A DNA stretch of 64,000 nt from Streptomyces coelicoflavus (GTDB lineage: Bacteria > Actinomycetota > Actinomycetes > Streptomycetales > Streptomycetaceae): NCBI RefSeq assembly GCF_003112555.1, contig NZ_BEWB01000004.1:1-64000 (forward strand), in the 5' to 3' direction. A model generated the notes under the pieces. That model worked only from the letters and a program-made list of their open reading frames with translations, had not been told where the DNA came from and ran no database searches. Of this stretch, positions 33,958 through 43,411 are shown piece after piece (the stretch's first letter is position 1; every line of letters starts with the position of its first letter). The position numbers and the translations under genes were made by a program.

Positions 33958-36000
33958 ATGACGAAGCCCTCACTCCCCGAACTCCTGCACGCCGCCGTCA
34001 CCGCCGTCGGCGGTACGGAGCGTCCCGGCCAGGTGGCCATGGCCGAAGCCGTCGAGGAAGCCATCGACGGCGGCTCCCATCTGCTGGTCCAGGCCGGCAC
34101 CGGCACCGGAAAGTCGCTCGGCTACCTGGTGCCCGCGCTCGCTCACGGGGAGCGCGTGGTCGTGGCCACGGCGACCCTGGCCCTGCAACGCCAGCTGGTC
34201 GAGCGGGACCTGCCCCGCACGGTTGACGTGCTTCACCCGCAGCTGCGCCGCCGCCCCGAGTTCGCGATGCTCAAGGGCAGGTCGAACTACCTGTGCCTGC
34301 ACCGGCTGCACGAGGGCGTTCCGCAGGACGAGGAGGAGGGCCTCTTCGACCAGTTCGAGGCCGCCGCCCCCACCAGCAGGCTGGGCCAGGACCTGCTGCG
34401 GATGCGCGACTGGGCGGACGAGACCGAGACCGGCGACCGCGACGACCTCACGCCGGGCGTCTCCGACCGCGCCTGGTCGCAGGTGTCGGTGTCCTCCCGG
34501 GAGTGCCTGGGCGCCTCGAAGTGCGCCTACGGCGCCGAGTGCTTCGCCGAGACGGCCCGGGAGCGGGCCAAGCTCTCCGAGGTCGTCGTGACCAACCACG
34601 CACTGCTCGCGATCGACGCCATCGAGGGCGCGCCCGTCCTGCCGCAGCACGAGGTGCTGATCGTCGACGAGGCGCACGAGCTGGTCTCCCGGGTCACCGG
34701 CGTCGCCACCGGCGAGCTGACCCCCGGCCAGGTCAACCGCGCGGTCCGCCGCGCCGCGAAGCTGGTCAACGAGAAGGCCGCCGACCAGCTCCAGACCGCC
34801 GCCGAGGGCTTCGAGCGGCTGATGGAGCTGGCGCTGCCGGGCCGCCTGGAGGAGATCCCGGAGGATCTGGGCTACGCGCTGATGGCACTGCGGGACGCCT
34901 GCCGTACGGTCATCTCGGCCATCGGCACCACCCGCGACAAGTCCGTGCAGGACGAGGACGCGGTCCGCAAGCAGGCGCTGGCCTCCGTGGAGTCCGTGCA
35001 CGACGTGGCAGAGCGGATCACGAACGGCTCCGAGTGGGACGTCGTCTGGTACGAGCGGCACGAGCCCCGCGGCGGAGTCGCGTACCGGCCCAGTGGGGCC
35101 TCGCTGCGGGTCGCCCCGATGTCCGTCTCGGGGCTGCTGCGGGAGAAGCTCTTCACCGACCGCTCCGTGGTCCTGACCTCCGCGACCCTGAAGCTGGGCG
35201 GCGACTTCAACGGTGTCGGGGCGTCGCTCGGCCTCGCCGCCGAGGGCACCGAGGGCGACGACGTGCCCCAGTGGAAGGGCGTCGACGTCGGCTCGCCCTT
35301 CGACTACCGCAAGCAGGGCATCCTCTACGTGGCCAAGCACCTGGCCCGCCCCGCCCGGGACGGCGACCGCGGCGACATGCTCGACGAGCTGACCGAGCTG
35401 ATCCAAGCCGCGGGCGGCCGCACACTGGGGCTGTTCTCCTCGATGCGCGCGGCCCAGCTGGCCGCCGAGGAACTGCGTTCGCGGATCCCGGAGTACCCGA
35501 TCCTGCTCCAGGGCGAGGAGACCCTCGGCGAGCTGATCAAGAACTTCGCCGCCGACCCGCGGACCTGCCTCTTCGGCACGTTGTCGCTGTGGCAGGGCGT
35601 CGACGTCCCCGGGCCGAGCTGTCAGCTGGTCGTCATGGACAAGATCCCGTTCCCGCGTCCGGACGACCCTCTGATGAGCGCCCGCCAGAAGGCGGTGGAG
35701 GAGGCCGGGGGCAACGGCTTCATGGCGGTGGCGGCAACCCACGCCGCGCTGCTGATGGCGCAGGGCGCGGGCCGGCTCGTCCGCGCGTCGGGCGACCGCG
35801 GGGTGGTCGCCGTACTGGATCAGCGGCTGGCGACGGCCCGGTACGGGAGCTATCTGAAGGCGTCGCTGCCCGACTTCTGGTTCACCACGGACCGCAACCA
35901 GGTCCGCAAGTCCCTCGCCGCGATCGACGCGAAGGCGAAGCAGACCGAGGACGCCGCCGCCGGGGCGGGCGAGGGCACGGAGCAGACCCAGGGCGACTGA
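33958..36000 (+). CDS. dinG: ATP-dependent DNA helicase, DinG/XPD type
   Basis: A 680-residue superfamily 2 helicase with 5'-3' polarity in the family. Walker A is GTGTGKS (47-53) and the DEAH box is VDEAHEL. Four Cys that hold the iron-sulfur cluster are visible, one in NYLCLHRL and three in ECLGASKCAYGAECFAE. The C-terminal motor domain has VLTSATLKLGG and later MAQGAGRLVRASGD (motif VI). It unwinds D-loops, R-loops or G-quadruplex structures. It converges on lexA, but no SOS box was found upstream of it. The C-terminal tail is Glu/Ala-rich. Confidence 0.92.
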   Translation: MTKPSLPELLHAAVTAVGGTERPGQVAMAEAVEEAIDGGSHLLVQAGTGTGKSLGYLVPALAHGERVVVATATLALQRQLVERDLPRTVDVLHPQLRRRPEFAMLKGRSNYLCLHRLHEGVPQDEEEGLFDQFEAAAPTSRLGQDLLRMRDWADETETGDRDDLTPGVSDRAWSQVSVSSRECLGASKCAYGAECFAETARERAKLSEVVVTNHALLAIDAIEGAPVLPQHEVLIVDEAHELVSRVTGVATGELTPGQVNRAVRRAAKLVNEKAADQLQTAAEGFERLMELALPGRLEEIPEDLGYALMALRDACRTVISAIGTTRDKSVQDEDAVRKQALASVESVHDVAERITNGSEWDVVWYERHEPRGGVAYRPSGASLRVAPMSVSGLLREKLFTDRSVVLTSATLKLGGDFNGVGASLGLAAEGTEGDDVPQWKGVDVGSPFDYRKQGILYVAKHLARPARDGDRGDMLDELTELIQAAGGRTLGLFSSMRAAQLAAEELRSRIPEYPILLQGEETLGELIKNFAADPRTCLFGTLSLWQGVDVPGPSCQLVVMDKIPFPRPDDPLMSARQKAVEEAGGNGFMAVAATHAALLMAQGAGRLVRASGDRGVVAVLDQRLATARYGSYLKASLPDFWFTTDRNQVRKSLAAIDAKAKQTEDAAAGAGEGTEQTQGD

Positions 36001-36027
36001 GCGCGCCGGCCCGTCCCGCACAGCGCT

Positions 36028-36061
36028 GGGCCCCGGAACCGGCGCAGAGGTTCCGGGGCCC
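36028..36061. terminator. bidirectional terminator dinG / lexA
   Basis: GGGCCCCGGAACC pairs perfectly over 13 bp with its complement around an 8-base loop, between the convergent ends of dinG and lexA. Confidence 0.85.
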
Positions 36062-36108
36062 GGTCTGGTCGGCGGGGCGATGTCGCGCGTACCCGCCCGC
36101 CGTGGCGC

Positions 36109-36888
36109 TCAGACGCGACGCAGTACGGCCACCACCTTGCCGAGGATGGTCGCGTCGTCACCGGGGATCGGCTCGTAGGCCGAGTTGTGCGGGAGGAGCC
36201 AGACGTGGCCGTCCTCGCGCTTGAAGCGCTTGACGGTGGCCTCGCCGTCGAGCATGGCAGCCACGATGTCGCCGTTCTCGGCGACCGGCTGGCGACGGAC
36301 CGTGACCCAGTCGCCGTCGCAGATCGCGGCCTCGATCATCGAGTCGCCGACGACCTTCAGGACGAACAGCTCACCGTCGCCGACCAGCTGCCGGGGGAGC
36401 GGGAAGACGTCCTCGACGGACTCCTCGGCGAGGATCGGACCACCGGCGGCGATGCGCCCGACCAGCGGCACGTACGACGCGGCCGGCTTCCCGGCGGTGT
36501 CCGTGGGCTGCACCGAGGCGGCCTGGTCGGAGCCGCGCACCTCGTAGGCGCGCGGACGGTGCGGGTCCCGGCGGAGGAAGCCCTTGCGCTCCAGCGCCAT
36601 CAGCTGGTGCGCCACGGACGAGGTGCTGGAGAGCCCGACGGCCTGGCCGATCTCCCGCATCGACGGCGGGTACCCGCGCCGCTGCACCGAGTCGCGGATG
36701 ACCTCGATCACCCGGCGCTGGCGGTCGGTGAGTCCCGAGCTGTCCGCCCGGATGCCGGGAGGTCGCCCCGGCAGGGAGCGCTTGTGCCCCTCGGGATTCG
36801 CGGCGTCGCTCATCGCGTGTACCGGCTCAGGACGGCCCTGGGGGCGTTCCTGGGCAGTGATGGTGGCACTGTCGGCGGTGGTGGTCAC
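36109..36888 (-). CDS. lexA: SOS repressor LexA
   Basis: About 259 residues. The N-terminal winged helix ([20 protein letters not shown], residues 53-72) includes the recognition region [17 protein letters not shown]. The autocleavage site Ala148-Gly149 lies in GRIAAGGPI, with catalytic Ser183 (GDSM) and Lys220 (ATVKRF). RecA filaments trigger self-cleavage and release SOS genes. GTG 36888 is chosen because of GAGGGG upstream; the internal ATG at residue 26 (MSDAANPEG) is an alternative start used in some annotations. An SOS box lies about 60 bp upstream, so the gene represses itself. Confidence 0.94.
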   Translation of the reverse strand: MTTTADSATITAQERPQGRPEPVHAMSDAANPEGHKRSLPGRPPGIRADSSGLTDRQRRVIEVIRDSVQRRGYPPSMREIGQAVGLSSTSSVAHQLMALERKGFLRRDPHRPRAYEVRGSDQAASVQPTDTAGKPAASYVPLVGRIAAGGPILAEESVEDVFPLPRQLVGDGELFVLKVVGDSMIEAAICDGDWVTVRRQPVAENGDIVAAMLDGEATVKRFKREDGHVWLLPHNSAYEPIPGDDATILGKVVAVLRRV

Positions 36889-36948
36889 GTCGGCCCCTCT
36901 CGATGGTCTCCCTGCTGCACAACGGTAGTAGCTTTCGAAAGGTTGCGC

Positions 36949-36962
36949 CAAACACACGTTCG
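36949..36962 (-). promoter_or_regulatory. LexA operator (SOS box)
   Basis: Read on the minus strand, CGAACGTGTGTTTG fits the actinobacterial SOS consensus CGAAC-N4-GTTYG. It lies about 60 bp upstream of the lexA start, in the right place for autoregulation. Confidence 0.88.
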
Positions 36963-37262
36963 AGTGAAAAACCGTGAATCTGTCGTCCGTATTGCATGTC
37001 TGGGTGTATAGCTACCGTGGTGCCTGGCGGACAAAAGGGCCTATTGCTGTACTCTTCACCGCCGTGGTGACAACCTGCGGGATGTCGCCCCAGTCTGCCA
37101 TCCGGCGTTCCGTTCGACGGGGCGGGTCTCCCATCTGTTGCGGTAGTCCCACGTCCCCTCCCCGCGGCGCTCACGGTATCTCCGCATGCGCGTCCTTCGC
37201 GTGCCCGGGGCGCGTACGCGCAGGCGCGACACGCGTGCAGGGCGTGTATGTATGAGCCAATC
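36963..37262. other. lexA-nrdR divergent region, no gene seen
   Basis: About 450 bp separate the lexA SOS box from the nrdR start. Apart from the SOS box and the two NrdR boxes I see no gene. Base composition falls toward AT near 36950-37050, as expected for promoters. Confidence 0.5.
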
Positions 37263-37263
37263 C

Positions 37264-37307
37264 CCACATCTAGTGGTTGGATTGCATCAGCAGCCCACAA
37301 GTTGTGG
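37264..37307 (+). promoter_or_regulatory. two NrdR boxes upstream of nrdRJ
   Basis: Box 1 is CCACATCTAGTGG (37264-37276) and box 2 is CCACAAGTTGTGG (37295-37307). Both are palindromic and their centres are 31 bp apart, three helical turns. This is the paired arrangement known for NrdR repression of ribonucleotide reductase genes in Streptomyces. They lie 110-150 bp before the nrdR ATG. Confidence 0.9.
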
Positions 37308-37416
37308 TCCCCCGGGTCTTGGAGCCCGCCGCGATCGCCTATGCTGGGGGCTGCTTCGAGGGGCCCGAAGGCCCTTCCGAGGCTGTTGAGTCTGCTGCGA
37401 GGAGGGTTCGGAGACC

Positions 37417-37965
37417 ATGCACTGCCCCTTCTGCAGGCACCCCGACAGCCGTGTCGTCGACAGTCGTACGACCGACGACGGCACGTCGATCCGCAGGCGC
37501 CGCCAGTGCCCCGACTGCTCCCGCCGGTTCACGACCGTGGAGACGTGTTCGCTCATGGTGGTGAAGCGGTCCGGGGTCACCGAACCGTTCAGCCGTACCA
37601 AGGTGATCAACGGGGTGCGCAAGGCCTGTCAGGGCCGGCCCGTCACCGAGGACGCGCTCGCGCAGCTCGGCCAGCGGGTCGAGGAGGCGGTGCGGGCCAC
37701 CGGAAGCGCCGAGCTGACCACCCACGACGTGGGGCTGGCCATCCTCGGACCCTTGCAGGAACTCGACCTCGTCGCCTATCTGCGATTCGCCTCGGTCTAC
37801 CGGGCGTTCGGCTCGCTCGAGGACTTCGAGGCCGCGATCGCGGAACTGAGGGAGACGACGGGGCGCCCCGCCCCGGGCGACGACGCCGGCGCGGGGAGCC
37901 AGGAGAACGACCGCGGGTCCACGGGGGCAGGACAGGTCCCCGAGCCCGCGGGCGCCGCCGACTGA
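37417..37965 (+). CDS. nrdR: ribonucleotide reductase repressor NrdR
   Basis: A 182-residue regulator with an N-terminal zinc ribbon ([17 protein letters not shown] with a second pair in QCPDCSRRF) and an ATP-cone domain ([16 protein letters not shown], then [11 protein letters not shown]). It senses dATP/ATP and represses reductase genes by binding paired NrdR boxes. The C-terminal 30 residues are Gly/Ala-rich and not conserved. It lies 166 bp upstream of nrdJ and is transcribed with it; two NrdR boxes precede the gene, so it controls itself. Confidence 0.96.
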   Translation: MHCPFCRHPDSRVVDSRTTDDGTSIRRRRQCPDCSRRFTTVETCSLMVVKRSGVTEPFSRTKVINGVRKACQGRPVTEDALAQLGQRVEEAVRATGSAELTTHDVGLAILGPLQELDLVAYLRFASVYRAFGSLEDFEAAIAELRETTGRPAPGDDAGAGSQENDRGSTGAGQVPEPAGAAD

Positions 37966-38131
37966 CCGGCGGGCCGGACCCGGACTTCGGCGCCCGGGGC
38001 CCGGCCGGACGGCGGCGAGCAGAGACCTGTTGCGGGCGCGGCGAGAGATGCCCGCAACACCAGACAGAACACCGTGCCCACGGGAACAATCGGGGCACTT
38101 CAGGGCGTTTTCGCCCGTACAGGGAGGCGGC

Positions 38132-41035
38132 ATGACAGAGACGGCGAGCGGTCCGGCACGGAGTTCCCGCGCCAAGGGCACCAAGGCGGGCAAGGGACTC
38201 CGCGTCGAGCGCGTCCACACCACTCCCGGCGTCCACCCCTACGACGAGGTGGCCTGGGAGCGTCGTGACGTCGTCATGACCAACTGGCGCGACGGCTCGG
38301 TCAACTTCGAGCAGCGTGGCGTCGAGTTCCCCGAGTTCTGGTCGGTGAACGCGGTCAACATCGTCACCAGCAAGTACTTCCGGGGCGCCGTGGGCACCCC
38401 GCAGCGCGAGGTGAGCCTCAAGCAGCTCATCGACCGCATCGTGAAGACGTACCGGAAGGCCGGCGAGGACCACAAGTACTTCGCCTCGCCCGCCGACGCC
38501 GAGATCTTCGAGCACGAGCTGGCCTACGCCCTCCTGCACCAGATCTTCAGCTTCAACAGCCCGGTGTGGTTCAACGTCGGCACGCCCCAGCCGCAGCAGG
38601 TCTCCGCCTGCTTCATCCTGTCCGTCGACGACTCCATGGAGTCGATCCTCGACTGGTACAAGGAAGAGGGCATGATCTTCAAGGGCGGCTCCGGCGCCGG
38701 CCTGAACCTCTCCCGGATCCGCTCCTCCAAGGAACTGCTCTCCTCCGGCGGCAACGCCTCGGGACCGGTCTCCTTCATGCGCGGCGCCGACGCCTCCGCC
38801 GGCACCATCAAGTCCGGTGGCGCCACCCGCCGCGCGGCCAAGATGGTCATCCTCGACGTCGACCACCCCGACATCGAGGGGTTCATCGAGACCAAGGTCA
38901 AGGAAGAGGAGAAGATCCGCGCCCTGCGCGACGCGGGCTTCGACATGGACCTGGGCGGCGACGACATCACGTCCGTCCAGTACCAGAACGCCAACAACTC
39001 GGTCCGCGTGAACGACACGTTCATGAAGGCCGTGCAGGACGGCGGCAAGTTCGGTCTGACGTCCCGCATGACCGGCGAGGTCATCGAGGAGGTCGACGCC
39101 AAGGCGCTCTTCCGCAAGATGGCCGAGGCCGCGTGGGCGTGTGCCGACCCGGGCATCCAGTACGACGACACCATCAACGCCTGGCACACCTGCCCGGAGT
39201 CCGGCCGCATCAACGGCTCGAACCCGTGCAGCGAGTACATGCACCTGGACAACACGTCCTGCAACCTCGCCTCGCTGAACCTGATGAAGTTCCTGAAGGA
39301 CGACGGCAAGGGCAACCAGTCCTTCGACGCCGAGCGCTTCTCCAAGGTCGTCGAGCTCGTCATCACCGCGATGGACATCTCCATCTGCTTCGCGGACTTC
39401 CCGACCCAGAAGATCGGCGAGAACACCCGCGCCTTCCGCCAGCTCGGCATCGGCTACGCCAACCTCGGCGCCCTGCTGATGGCGACCGGCCACGCCTACG
39501 ACTCCGACGGCGGCCGCGCCCTGGCCGGCGCCATCACCTCCCTGATGACCGGCACGTCCTACCGGCGTTCCGCCGAGCTCGCCGCGATCGTCGGCCCGTA
39601 CGACGGCTACGCCCGCAACGCCAAGCCGCACCTGCGGGTCATGAAGCAGCACTCCGACGAGAACGCCAAGGCCGTCCGCATGGACGACCTGGACACGCCG
39701 GTCTGGGCCGCCGCCACCGAGGCCTGGCAGGACGTGCTCCGCCTCGGCGAGAAGAACGGCTTCCGCAACTCCCAGGCGTCCGTCATCGCCCCGACCGGCA
39801 CCATCGGTCTCGCGATGTCCTGCGACACCACCGGCCTCGAGCCCGACCTCGCCCTGGTCAAGTTCAAGAAGCTGGTCGGCGGCGGCTCGATGCAGATCGT
39901 CAACGGCACCGTCCCGCAGGCCCTGCGCCGCCTGGGCTACCAGGAGGAGCAGATCGAGGCGATCGTCGCCCACATCGCCGAGAACGGCAACGTGGTCGAC
40001 GCCCCCGGTCTCGCGCACGAGCACTACGAGGTGTTCGACTGCGCGATGGGCGAGCGCTCCATCTCCGCGATGGGTCACGTCCGCATGATGGCCGCCATCC
40101 AGCCGTGGATCTCCGGCGCCCTGTCCAAGACGGTCAACCTGCCGGAGTCGGCGACCGTCGAGGACGTCGAGGAGGTCTACTTCGAGGCCTGGAAGATGGG
40201 CGTCAAGGCGCTCGCGATCTACCGCGACAACTGCAAGGTCGGCCAGCCCCTCTCCGCCAAGACCAAGTCGGTCAAGGACACGGAGAAGGCGGAGATCACC
40301 GAGAAGACCGAGGCGGCCATCCGCGAGACGGTCGAGAAGGTCGTCGAGTACCGCCCGGTCCGCAAGCGCCTCCCGAAGGGACGTCCCGGCATCACCACGT
40401 CCTTCACCGTCGGCGGCGCCGAGGGCTACATGACCGCCAACTCCTACCCGGACGACGGTCTCGGCGAGGTCTTCCTCAAGATGTCCAAGCAGGGCTCGAC
40501 CCTCGCGGGCATGATGGACGCCTTCTCCATCGCGGTCTCCGTCGGCCTCCAGTACGGCGTGCCGCTGGAGACGTACGTCTCGAAGTTCACCAACATGCGC
40601 TTCGAGCCGGCCGGTATGACGGACGACCCGGACGTGCGGATGGCGCAGTCGATCGTCGACTACATCTTCCGCCGCCTGGCGCTGGACTTCCTGCCCTTCG
40701 AGACGCGCTCCGCGCTCGGCATCCACTCCGCCGAGGAGCGTCAGCGCCACCTGGAGACCGGCTCGTACGAGCCGTCCGACGACGAGCTGGACGTCGAGGG
40801 CCTGGCCCAGTCCGCGCCCCGCGCCCAGGAACTGGTCGCCGTCGCCACACCGAAGGCCGAGGCCGAGGCCGCCAAGCCCGCTCCGCAGCAGGCGCACACC
40901 AGCGCCGAACTGGTGGAGATGCAGCTGGGCATCCAGGCCGACGCCCCGCTGTGCTTCTCCTGCGGTACGAAGATGCAGCGCGCCGGATCCTGCTACATCT
41001 GCGAGGGCTGCGGCTCGACCAGCGGTTGCAGCTGA
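38132..41035 (+). CDS. nrdJ: B12-dependent (class II) ribonucleotide reductase NrdJ
   Basis: A 967-residue adenosylcobalamin-dependent reductase that makes dNDPs under any oxygen level. The active-site region SEYMHLDNTSCNLASLNL carries the key Asn, Cys and Glu residues of class II enzymes, and SGAGLNLSRIR is conserved in the phosphate-binding part. The C-terminus has CFSCGTKM and CYICEGCGSTSGCS, a zinc-ribbon with redox Cys that re-reduce the active site. The start at ATG 38132 follows GGGAGG. It is repressed by NrdR. A 19-bp hairpin follows the gene. Confidence 0.96.
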   Translation: MTETASGPARSSRAKGTKAGKGLRVERVHTTPGVHPYDEVAWERRDVVMTNWRDGSVNFEQRGVEFPEFWSVNAVNIVTSKYFRGAVGTPQREVSLKQLIDRIVKTYRKAGEDHKYFASPADAEIFEHELAYALLHQIFSFNSPVWFNVGTPQPQQVSACFILSVDDSMESILDWYKEEGMIFKGGSGAGLNLSRIRSSKELLSSGGNASGPVSFMRGADASAGTIKSGGATRRAAKMVILDVDHPDIEGFIETKVKEEEKIRALRDAGFDMDLGGDDITSVQYQNANNSVRVNDTFMKAVQDGGKFGLTSRMTGEVIEEVDAKALFRKMAEAAWACADPGIQYDDTINAWHTCPESGRINGSNPCSEYMHLDNTSCNLASLNLMKFLKDDGKGNQSFDAERFSKVVELVITAMDISICFADFPTQKIGENTRAFRQLGIGYANLGALLMATGHAYDSDGGRALAGAITSLMTGTSYRRSAELAAIVGPYDGYARNAKPHLRVMKQHSDENAKAVRMDDLDTPVWAAATEAWQDVLRLGEKNGFRNSQASVIAPTGTIGLAMSCDTTGLEPDLALVKFKKLVGGGSMQIVNGTVPQALRRLGYQEEQIEAIVAHIAENGNVVDAPGLAHEHYEVFDCAMGERSISAMGHVRMMAAIQPWISGALSKTVNLPESATVEDVEEVYFEAWKMGVKALAIYRDNCKVGQPLSAKTKSVKDTEKAEITEKTEAAIRETVEKVVEYRPVRKRLPKGRPGITTSFTVGGAEGYMTANSYPDDGLGEVFLKMSKQGSTLAGMMDAFSIAVSVGLQYGVPLETYVSKFTNMRFEPAGMTDDPDVRMAQSIVDYIFRRLALDFLPFETRSALGIHSAEERQRHLETGSYEPSDDELDVEGLAQSAPRAQELVAVATPKAEAEAAKPAPQQAHTSAELVEMQLGIQADAPLCFSCGTKMQRAGSCYICEGCGSTSGCS

Positions 41036-41094
41036 AGCCGGGCCCGCCCGCTGAAACGCGGGCGGTACCGCGGCTGACGCGTCCCTGAGCACCA

Positions 41095-41135
41095 GCCGAA
41101 GAGGGCGCCGACCACGGGTCGGCGCCCTCTTCGGC
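41095..41135 (+). terminator. terminator of nrdRJ
   Basis: A perfect 19-bp stem with a 3-base loop (ACG), 60 bp after the nrdJ stop. The remaining 180 bp to the TerD gene hold no gene that I can support. Confidence 0.92.
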
Positions 41136-41316
41136 ACGTGTGCCGGAAACCGGCGTACCAGGGGTGTCCGCCGACGGCGCCCATGACAGGCTCCGGACCA
41201 TGATCGAGCGAAGCGAGTCCGCCGTCGGCCGGCCGCGTTCGCCGACCGGCCGTCCCCCCCCCAGTAGCAGGGAGCGCCCGCACCCGGGCGGGCGCCCCCT
41301 CCGCCTCAGTGCGCCG

Positions 41317-41850
41317 TCAGGGGCGGTGTGCCGCGCCCATCACACGCGTGAACGTCGCGGGCTCCCCCTCGAAGCCGTGCACCGAGGCCCGGAACTCCCA
41401 CGCCCCCGTCTCGTCCCGGACGAACTCCGCCACCGTCGCCGCTGTGGAGCTCCGGACGCCCGCGAAATCCTCCGAGGCCAGATCCGTGTATCCCTCACGG
41501 ATGCGCAGGCCCGGATTGGCCACGTCGCCGAAGGTCCGGTCCTCGGCACGCTGCTGTATGGCGACGCCCACCACCACGCGCGTGTACCGGGCGTCCAGGC
41601 GCTCCAGCTCCAGCGTCATGACCTCGTCGAACCCGAAGCCCTTGCCGTCCTTGCTGTCCCGGTTGAGATAGATCGTGCCGTCGGGCGAGCGGCTGTCGAA
41701 GTGCACCACGTAGGCCGGAGCGCCGTACGGATCGTCCGCCGTATAGGTCCCGGCGACGAGATCCAGGTCGGCGGCCGGCTGCCCGGCCGGACTGGGGTCC
41801 CACCGCAGCGCGACCTCGACCTTGCGCACGCCCTTGCTGAGGCCGTTCAC
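41317..41850 (-). CDS. TerD-family protein
   Basis: A 177-residue single TerD domain. Diagnostic stretches are VEVALRWDPS, PAADLDLVAGTY, YVVHFDSRSPDGTIYLNRD and DEVMTLELERLDARYTRV. The Asp-rich loops bind calcium in known TerD proteins. GTG 41850 is chosen because the domain starts there and a purine run (GAAGGGGAA) precedes it; a longer start would only add Gly-rich residues. TerD proteins occur in tellurite/phage-resistance and stress clusters, but this one stands alone. It probably works in the cytoplasm in stress signalling. Confidence 0.88.
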   Translation of the reverse strand: MNGLSKGVRKVEVALRWDPSPAGQPAADLDLVAGTYTADDPYGAPAYVVHFDSRSPDGTIYLNRDSKDGKGFGFDEVMTLELERLDARYTRVVVGVAIQQRAEDRTFGDVANPGLRIREGYTDLASEDFAGVRSSTAATVAEFVRDETGAWEFRASVHGFEGEPATFTRVMGAAHRP

Positions 41851-42008
41851 AGACTTCCCCTTCCCAGGTCCCCCGCCCTGCCCGGCCATCCGAACCGCCG
41901 GACGGTGACGGCCGGTTGTCCATCCTGCCACGCACCGGGACCGGGGTGCGGGAAAGCGGTCCTCCGGAGAGTGACCGGTGCCACGTTCCCTGGCCTTACC
42001 ATGGCGCG

Positions 42009-42623
42009 GTGCTGGTCAAGTGGATTCGCTGCACCGTGGTGGACCGCCGCGGTTTCGAACGGGGGCAGCGGAAGTGGGCGGGGCTTCCGGGGGAGCCGGG
42101 TTTTCGGGGACAGGGGGGTGGCTGGAGCCGGGGGCGGCCGGACGTGGCGCACGTCTTCGCCTTCTGGGAGAGCCGTGCCTTCTACGACTCCTTCATGGCC
42201 CGCTCCCACGACCGCCTGGCCTCGGCCCAGGTGGGCACCTTCAAGGACGCCCAGGTCAGGCTCTTCGACTACCGGTTCGACGTGAAGACCGGCTTCGAGC
42301 CGCGCTTCACCGACGCCGACCTGCTGCGGGTGGCACTGTGCCGCGTCCACGAGGAGCGGGCCGAGCACTACGTCCTCATGCAGGAGAAGGTCTGGAACCC
42401 GGCGATGGCCGGCTCGCCGGGAATGATCCGCGGGCTGTTCGGCGAGGCGCCGGGAGACGCCTACAACGAGTACCTCGTGCTGTCCATGTGGCTGTCGGCC
42501 GCCGAGCACGGAAAGTACCGCACCGAGCGGGTGGAGCGGCTCGCCCTGCGTGCCCAGACGGAGGCCGACGTCGCGGCCCTGACGGGCGACATCGTGCAGC
42601 TGGAACCCTCCTGGACCGTCTGA
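42009..42623 (+). CDS. DUF4937 protein (YdbC-like)
   Basis: A 204-residue protein. The N-terminal half (VKWIRCTVVDRRGFERGQRK, then GFRGQGGGW and HVFAFWESRAFYDSFM) is the DUF4937 domain, which looks like a dimeric alpha-beta barrel. The C-terminal half (VHEERAEHYVLMQEKVWNP, then NEYLVLSMWLSAAEHGKYR) repeats a similar theme, so the protein probably consists of two related domains. No catalytic residues can be named. Starts at GTG 42009; the ribosome site is weak. It is divergent from the TerD gene and the histidine phosphatase follows about 115 bp downstream. Function unknown. Confidence 0.75.
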   Translation: MLVKWIRCTVVDRRGFERGQRKWAGLPGEPGFRGQGGGWSRGRPDVAHVFAFWESRAFYDSFMARSHDRLASAQVGTFKDAQVRLFDYRFDVKTGFEPRFTDADLLRVALCRVHEERAEHYVLMQEKVWNPAMAGSPGMIRGLFGEAPGDAYNEYLVLSMWLSAAEHGKYRTERVERLALRAQTEADVAALTGDIVQLEPSWTV

Positions 42624-42739
42624 GATCCCGGGCCCGCACACCCTCGCCCCCCCTCCTCCCGGTGTGGAAACTGTGTGACGTACGCCGTACGGGGCCGTAC
42701 GAGTGCCTGGTTCCGGCCGTCTCGATCTAGGGTTCTGGC

Positions 42740-43399
42740 ATGGCACGACCACGGCGCATCGTTCTTGTCCGGCACGGCGAGTCGACCGGCAACGTCGATG
42801 ACACCGTGTACGAGCGCGAACCCGACCACGCGCTGGCCCTCACCGACCGGGGCCGGACGCAGGCCGGGGAGACCGGCAAGAGGCTGCGCGAGGTCTTCGG
42901 CCACGAGCGGATCAGCGTGTACGTCTCCCCGTACCGCCGCACCCACGAGACACTCCGCGCCTTCCACCTCGATCCGGAGCTCATACGGATACGCGAGGAG
43001 CCCCGGCTGCGCGAGCAGGACTGGGGCAACTGGCAGGACCGCGACGACGTGCGGCTGCAGAAGGCCTACCGCGACGCCTACGGGCACTTCTTCTACCGCT
43101 TCGCCCAGGGCGAGTCCGGCGCCGACGTGTACGACCGCGTCGGGAACTTCCTGGAGAGCCTGTTCCGCAGTTTCGAGGACCCCGACCACCCGCCGAACGT
43201 CCTCCTGGTGACCCACGGGCTCGCCATGCGGCTGTTCTGCATGAGGTGGTTCCACTGGACGGTCGCGGAGTTCGAGTCGCTGTCCAACCCGGGGAACGCC
43301 GAGATGCGGATGCTCGTTCTCGGTGCGGACGGCAAGTACGCACTCGACCGGCCCTTCGAACGCTGGCGAGATCCGGAACCGTACGGGATCACCGGATAG
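42740..43399 (+). CDS. histidine phosphatase family protein
   Basis: A 219-residue member of the phosphoglycerate-mutase-like superfamily. The phospho-His motif is RHGES at residues 11-15, followed by YVSPYRRTHET, an acidic REQDWGN and the second catalytic His in LLVTHGLAMRLF. All four core residues are intact. Substrate cannot be read from the sequence. The gene ends 12 bp before the ADP-ribosylglycohydrolase gene, so both are likely co-transcribed. Confidence 0.9.
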   Translation: MARPRRIVLVRHGESTGNVDDTVYEREPDHALALTDRGRTQAGETGKRLREVFGHERISVYVSPYRRTHETLRAFHLDPELIRIREEPRLREQDWGNWQDRDDVRLQKAYRDAYGHFFYRFAQGESGADVYDRVGNFLESLFRSFEDPDHPPNVLLVTHGLAMRLFCMRWFHWTVAEFESLSNPGNAEMRMLVLGADGKYALDRPFERWRDPEPYGITG

Positions 43400-43411
43400 A
43401 GTGGCGGGGCG

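Noticed and set aside
37643..41137. Open frame of 1164 codons antisense to nrdRJ
   Set aside because: A shadow of nrdJ; no domain and a composition typical for antisense frames.
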